Shown one piece after another: positions 60,488 to 64,000 of a stretch of 64,000 nucleotides of DNA (its first letter is position 1; every line of letters starts with the position of its first letter). Position numbers and translations under genes: made by a program. The DNA is from Kribbella caucasensis (GTDB taxonomy: Bacteria; Actinomycetota; Actinomycetes; Propionibacteriales; Kribbellaceae). The stretch spans positions 163,582-227,581 of the forward strand of contig NZ_SNWQ01000004.1 of NCBI RefSeq assembly GCF_004361855.1, given 5' to 3'. Below the pieces are notes generated by a model, which did not search any database, had not been told where the DNA came from, and saw only the letters and a program-made list of their open reading frames with translations.

Positions 60488-61408
60488 ATGAGAATCGGAC
60501 TTTGGATCGAGGACGAAGAGCGCAGGATCGACGAGATCGCCGCGGCCGGACGGACGGCGGCTGACAGCGGGATCAGCCGCATCTGGTTCAGCCAGCGCAC
60601 CGGCTGGGATTCGCTGACGTTGATCGCGGCACTCGGACCGCTGGTGCCGAAGGTGAAGCTCGCTGTCGGCGTCGTGCCCGTCTATCCGCGGCACCCGATC
60701 GCGCTTGCCGCGCAGGCGCTCAGTGTGCAGGCGGCGACCGGCAACAGGTTGACGTTGGGGATCGGGTCCAGCCACCAGGTGATGATGGAGGGGCAGTATG
60801 GGCTGTCGATGGACCAGCCTGCGAAGTACATGCGCGAGTACGTCTCGGCGCTCACTCCTTTGCTGCACGGCGAATCCGTCGCGTACCAGGGCGAGAAGCT
60901 CACTGCTGTTGGGCAATTGAGCGTTCCGGACGCTGCTGCGCCAGAGGTGATCGTCGCTGCACTCGGCCCGCGGATGCTGCGGATCGCCGGTGAACTCACC
61001 GACGGCACCGTCACCACTTGGGCTACGCCGGAAGTCATCGCCGACTACATCCGGCCCACGATCGATAGGGCCGCCCTCGGACGGCCGCATCCGCAGGTGA
61101 TCGCCTGCTCCTGCGTAGCGGTGACGGATGACGCGGACGGTGCGCGGCAGTGGATCGCGGACCACTACGGCCCGGCCGCTGGGCTACCGGCGTACCGCGC
61201 GATCATGGATCGCGGCGCGGCAGCGGGTCCCGCGGACACAGCGGTGATCGGCGACGAGGACGAGGTCGCCCGGCAGCTCCAACGCTTCGCCGACGCCGGC
61301 ACCACGGAGTTCATGTTCGCCCCCGTCGGCGGCCCCGACGTACAGGCACGCACCATCGCCCTCGCCCTCGACTTGGCCCGCACTACGCCCCACCGGGCAA
61401 CCGCCTGA
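60488..61408 (+). CDS. LLM-class F420-dependent-type oxidoreductase
   Basis: A 306-residue luciferase-like protein close to the TIGR03564 group (MRIGLWIEDEERRIDEIAAA, SRIWFSQRTGWDSLTLIAAL, RLTLGIGSSHQVMMEGQYGL, MREYVSALTPLLHGESVAYQ). The substrate is unknown. ATG 60488 with GGTGGA is preferred over GTG 60482. Its last 25 codons and stop form the first copy of a tandem repeat that continues downstream. It is transcribed divergently from LysR. Confidence 0.88.
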   Translation: MRIGLWIEDEERRIDEIAAAGRTAADSGISRIWFSQRTGWDSLTLIAALGPLVPKVKLAVGVVPVYPRHPIALAAQALSVQAATGNRLTLGIGSSHQVMMEGQYGLSMDQPAKYMREYVSALTPLLHGESVAYQGEKLTAVGQLSVPDAAAPEVIVAALGPRMLRIAGELTDGTVTTWATPEVIADYIRPTIDRAALGRPHPQVIACSCVAVTDDADGARQWIADHYGPAAGLPAYRAIMDRGAAAGPADTAVIGDEDEVARQLQRFADAGTTEFMFAPVGGPDVQARTIALALDLARTTPHRATA

Positions 61409-61612
61409 CGTCCTACCCACACCCGTCGACGCCCGACGTACAGGCACGCACCATCGCCCTCGCCCACGACCTAGCCCGCACTACGCCCCACCGGGCAACC
61501 GCCTGACGTCCCATTCACACCCGTCGATGCCCCGAAGCACAGGCACGCACCGTCGTCCTCGACCACACCTGGCCGGTACTACCGCCCTCCGGGTGACCGC
61601 TTGACGTCCTGT
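61334..61612 (+). repeat. Nearly three tandem 98-99-bp copies of the LLM gene's 3' end
   Basis: Copy one (from 61334) is the coding end of the LLM gene plus its TGA. Copy two (from 61432) is almost identical and keeps the codons and stop but in another frame. Copy three (from about 61531) is diverged and runs into the 3' end of the convergent amidohydrolase gene. Confidence 0.85.
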
Positions 61613-62547
61613 ACTCGGCCCAGCAGCCGTACTGCGTTCGCGGTGGTCCGATCGCGCCACCCATCGGCCGCTGTCGATCCGTCGAGTGCTGCGATCTGGT
61701 CGGCGACCGCTTCGGCCGGAGTGAAGCAGTGATCACTTCCGTAGAGCAGGTGATCCGTGCCTGCGACAGCCTGGAGGGCCGGCAACTGGTTCGGCACAGG
61801 CGTCCCGGCGACGTCGTACCAGAGGTCCTTCAGCTGTCCGGACACACTGGGCAGGTTGCTCATCGGCGCTAACGTATCCCGGAAGCTCTCCAGCCGATCA
61901 CACAGCAACGGCAGTACTCCGCCCGCATGCGTGACGATGAACCGGATCCGCGGGTAGCGCGTGAACACCCCGGTGAGCACCAGATCGGTCACCGCGCGGG
62001 CGCTGTCGAACAGGAACTCGATCATCGGCCGCGGCCGGTCGAGCGAGACCTGACGCCATTGCGGCGGCGAAGTGGGATGCAGAAAAACAACCGCGCTTCG
62101 CCGATCAAGAGTTCGCCAGAGCTGTTCCCAGGCGGGATCACCCGGATACTGGCCGGCCGCGTTGCTGTTCAGGACGACACCGTCCGCCTGCAACTCGTCG
62201 AAAGCGTGGTCCAGTTCGGCCAGCGCGCCGTCCAGATCCGGCAGCGGCAAGCTCGCGAAGAACCCGAACCGGCCTGGGTGATCCCGACCCAGCTCGGCGG
62301 CCGCCTCGTTCATCCTCCGGGCGAGCACCTGCGCCCGGAAGTCGTCGCCGAAGTGCACTCCTGGCGACGACACCGACAGGATCGACCTGGCGATCCCGTT
62401 CCGGTCCATCAACTGCAGTTGCCGCAGCACACTCCATCGAGGCCAGCCCGGCATCCCGTCCGGCCGCAAATGCCCCGCCCGCTCCGCTGCCGCCACATAC
62501 TCCGGCAACACGAAATGCGTGTGCACGTCAATCAGTCCCGTTCCCAT
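61579..62547 (-). CDS. Amidohydrolase 2-family metal-dependent hydrolase (ACMSD-like)
   Basis: A 322-residue TIM-barrel hydrolase. Metal ligands lie in LIDVHTHF at the N-terminus, VVFLHPTSPPQW, IRFIVTHAGGVLP and LLYGSDHCFTP (Asp). The family includes aminocarboxymuconate-semialdehyde decarboxylase and related decarboxylases, so a decarboxylation or hydrolysis of a ring-cleavage product is possible. ATG 62547 has GGGAGGGG nearby; the frame to 62616 is not needed. Its last codons overlap the third copy of the LLM gene's repeat, which may have altered its C-terminus. Confidence 0.87.
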   Translation of the reverse strand: MGTGLIDVHTHFVLPEYVAAAERAGHLRPDGMPGWPRWSVLRQLQLMDRNGIARSILSVSSPGVHFGDDFRAQVLARRMNEAAAELGRDHPGRFGFFASLPLPDLDGALAELDHAFDELQADGVVLNSNAAGQYPGDPAWEQLWRTLDRRSAVVFLHPTSPPQWRQVSLDRPRPMIEFLFDSARAVTDLVLTGVFTRYPRIRFIVTHAGGVLPLLCDRLESFRDTLAPMSNLPSVSGQLKDLWYDVAGTPVPNQLPALQAVAGTDHLLYGSDHCFTPAEAVADQIAALDGSTAADGWRDRTTANAVRLLGRVQDVKRSPGGR

Positions 62548-62646
62548 GAGACCCCTCCCGCACCAGCACCCTCGACGCCGCCTCGCACCTCGGGGCCTGT
62601 TGGCCGAGCAGCCCACTGAGGCGGCCGAATATGGCCGCCTCAGCAG

Positions 62647-62889
62647 TTAGAAGACAGATCACGCGCTGCCCGGGTGGAAGACAGGCGACCCGTTGCTCGG
62701 GTGGAAGACAGGCGACCCGTTGCTCGGGTGGAAGGCAGGTCACCCGTTGCCCGAACGGAGAACAGGTCACCCGTTGCACCGGTGGAGGGCAGGTCACCCG
62801 TTGCACGGGTGGAGGGTAGGTCACCCGTTGCACCGGTGGAGGGCAGGTCACCCGTTGCACGGGTGGAGGGCAGGTCACACGTTGCTCGG
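62647..62889 (-). repeat. Nine 27-bp tandem copies of the SDR gene's 3' end
   Basis: Units of 27 bp run without gaps from 62647 to 62889 (type GTGGAGGGCAGGTCACCCGT plus TGCACCG). The last unit holds the SDR gene's final codons and TGA on the minus strand. Because 27 is a multiple of three, most further units repeat the stop in frame, giving a row of stop codons. Confidence 0.9.
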
Positions 62890-63783
62890 GTGGAGGAGGT
62901 CTTCTAGGCCGATGCGGCGGAGGAGTTCGGTGCGGACCCGGTCGGCGACGGCGTTGACCACCGCGGCGCCGTCGTCGGACGGGTCGACGTGGACCCGGAA
63001 CGGCCGCTTGCCCTTCTCGGTGCCGACGACAGTGACGATCGCACGGGCGACCTCGGCGACGTCGGCCCACTCGGGTTCGAGTTCGGCGAGCTTCTGGCTG
63101 ACCTGGTCCATCAGCCCGGCGTACCGGGTTTCGTACGCCGCGACGATTTCGGTGTCGGCCGGCTGACCGCTGTGCGCGAAGTGGTTCGTGCCGTGGGTGA
63201 AGGCGCCCGGTACGACGATCGTGGTCTCGATTCCGAACCGCGCGACCTCGAGCTGGTAGCTGACCGCCAACGCATCCATCGCCGCCTTGGCCGCGAAGTA
63301 CGGCGCGAGGTACGGCGGGGTTCCGCCGCGGGTGCTGGAGCTGCCGACCCACACCAGCAGACCGTCCTGCTGTTCACGCATGTCGGGCAGGGCCGCGCGG
63401 TTGAGGCGCTGGGTGCCGAGCACATTCGTGTCGTAGAGGTCGGCGAGTTGCTCGGGGGTGAAGGCCTCGGCGGGGCCGGTGACCATGTGGCCGGCGTTGT
63501 GGATCAGTACGTCCAGGCGACCCTGCTCGTCCAGCACGGTCCGTACGGCCTGGCGGGCGGACTCGTCCGAACTCACGTCGAGCTCCACCGCGCGGAGGTC
63601 CACGCCGTTGCCCCTCTCGTCATGCCCAGCCCTGTACTGCGCTGCGTCGGCCGCGGCAGTCGCGTTGCGTCCGGCAAGGTCGCGCATTCCGGCGTACACG
63701 GTGTGCCCGGCGTCGGCGAGAGCCCGGGCGGTGAGCGCCCCGAAACCACTCGAAGCTCCGCTGATCAGAATTGTCTTGCTCAT
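62875..63783 (-). CDS. Short-chain dehydrogenase/reductase
   Basis: A 302-residue classical SDR. The coenzyme motif is ILISGASSGFGALTARALA, followed by NAGHMVTGPAEAF and a catalytic Ser in VGSSSTRGG, with Tyr and Lys in YLAPYFAAKAAMDAL. It uses NAD(P) on an unknown alcohol or ketone. ATG 63783 has AAAGGGAG 5-6 nt upstream; the longer frame to 63822 is not needed. Its 3' end is the source unit of a 27-bp tandem repeat. Confidence 0.92.
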   Translation of the reverse strand: MSKTILISGASSGFGALTARALADAGHTVYAGMRDLAGRNATAAADAAQYRAGHDERGNGVDLRAVELDVSSDESARQAVRTVLDEQGRLDVLIHNAGHMVTGPAEAFTPEQLADLYDTNVLGTQRLNRAALPDMREQQDGLLVWVGSSSTRGGTPPYLAPYFAAKAAMDALAVSYQLEVARFGIETTIVVPGAFTHGTNHFAHSGQPADTEIVAAYETRYAGLMDQVSQKLAELEPEWADVAEVARAIVTVVGTEKGKRPFRVHVDPSDDGAAVVNAVADRVRTELLRRIGLEDLLHPSNV

Positions 63784-63877
63784 AACAAGCTCCCTTTCAA
63801 ATAACAAGTTCGAGTTGGGCAAGCGGGCGCGCTTACCGAGTGCGATTGGGAAGGGGTAACGCCGGCCAGGCGGCAGG

Positions 63878-64000
63878 GCCGCTGGTGGGGTTAGGCGGCG
63901 GAGCCGCTGGTGGGGTTAGGCGGCGGAGCCGCTGGTGGGGTTAGGCGGCGGAGCCGCTGGTGGGGTTAGGCGGCGGAGCCGCTGGTGGGGTTAGGCGCGG
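63878..64000. repeat. Tandem 25-bp repeats running to the right edge
   Basis: GCCGCTGGTGGGGTTAGGCG plus GCGGA repeats every 25 bp from 63878 (starts at 63903, 63928, 63953, 63978). Each unit contains the small palindrome GCGGC-GGA-GCCGC. On the minus strand each unit contains a TAA, so the array may be the duplicated 3' end of a gene beyond the window. Confidence 0.85.

Noticed and set aside
62647..62889. CRISPR array
   Set aside because: The 27-bp units follow each other without spacers and include the SDR gene end; no cas genes are present.
62674..62907. Plus-strand ORF coding nine-residue repeats (VEGRSPVAR type)
   Set aside because: It is open only because the 27-bp unit lacks a stop on that strand; it has no promoter or partner and overlaps the SDR end.
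63878..64000. Transposon end or telomere-like repeat
   Set aside because: The sequence is a simple 25-bp tandem array with small palindromes; no transposase or terminal inverted repeat is visible.
1..64000. tRNA, rRNA, riboswitch and phage integrase signatures
   Set aside because: None was recognised on reading; without a covariance search I cannot exclude small RNA genes entirely.

Overview
The window is high-GC DNA with strongly GC-biased third codon positions. It carries several flavin-dependent LLM-type oxidoreductases, a GAF-ANTAR regulator, a DUF222/HNH gene, a TreX-TreY-TreZ trehalose pathway and many leaderless-looking promoters. Together these point to a soil actinobacterium. Gene content and style fit Nocardioidaceae/Kribbella best, but that placement is inference. 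No rRNA or tRNA gene, phage or IS element was recognised.

Layout. 1-857: 3' end of an EccA/CbxX-type AAA ATPase. 1.3-8.5 kb: treX-treY and treZ, with a convergent DUF427 gene between treY and treZ. 8.7-14.6 kb: cell-surface genes (Pro/Thr membrane stub, deacetylase-glycosyltransferase fusion, secreted DUF1906 protein, secreted M43-like metalloprotease). 14.6-18.9 kb: TreS-like GH13 coupled to an LLM oxidoreductase, a GAF-ANTAR regulator and a secreted trypsin-like protease. 19.0-21.6 kb: a 165-bp palindrome followed by an exported flavin amine oxidase and an exported RidA protein. 21.7-28.6 kb: LLM/cupin pair, an AbiE toxin-antitoxin locus whose toxin is broken, an HxlR regulator with a divergent cupin, a phosphatase and an unknown membrane protein. 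28.6-38.1 kb: a LacI-regulated sugar ABC operon with two unusual glycosidase-like genes, ending in malate synthase. 38.1-47.2 kb: TetR/LLM, two glycosyltransferases, small enzymes and a DUF222/HNH protein. 47.2-55.6 kb: a five-gene module (SWIM protein, DUF5691, MoxR-type AAA, DUF5682, VWA) with small genes downstream. 55.6-64 kb: a repeat-rich stretch with a frameshifted coiled-coil gene, two esterases, LysR, LLM, amidohydrolase and SDR genes.

How the genes work together. TreX debranches glycogen, TreY makes the terminal maltosyltrehalose and TreZ releases trehalose. The TreS-like enzyme may add a second maltose/trehalose route. In the LacI operon a lipoprotein and two permeases would import an oligosaccharide for two intracellular glycosidase-like proteins; the ATPase must come from elsewhere. 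The amine oxidase would release reactive imines outside the cell, and the translationally coupled RidA would hydrolyse them. The MoxR-VWA-SWIM module looks like one chaperone-like machine of unknown purpose and is the best candidate here for an undescribed system.

A recurring structural theme is tandem duplication of gene 3' ends together with their stop codons (GNAT gene near 47.3 kb, LLM gene near 61.4 kb, SDR gene near 62.8 kb, possibly another gene at the right edge). A second theme is TANNNT -10 hexamers placed 6-8 nt before start codons at ten genes, which suggests widespread leaderless transcription.
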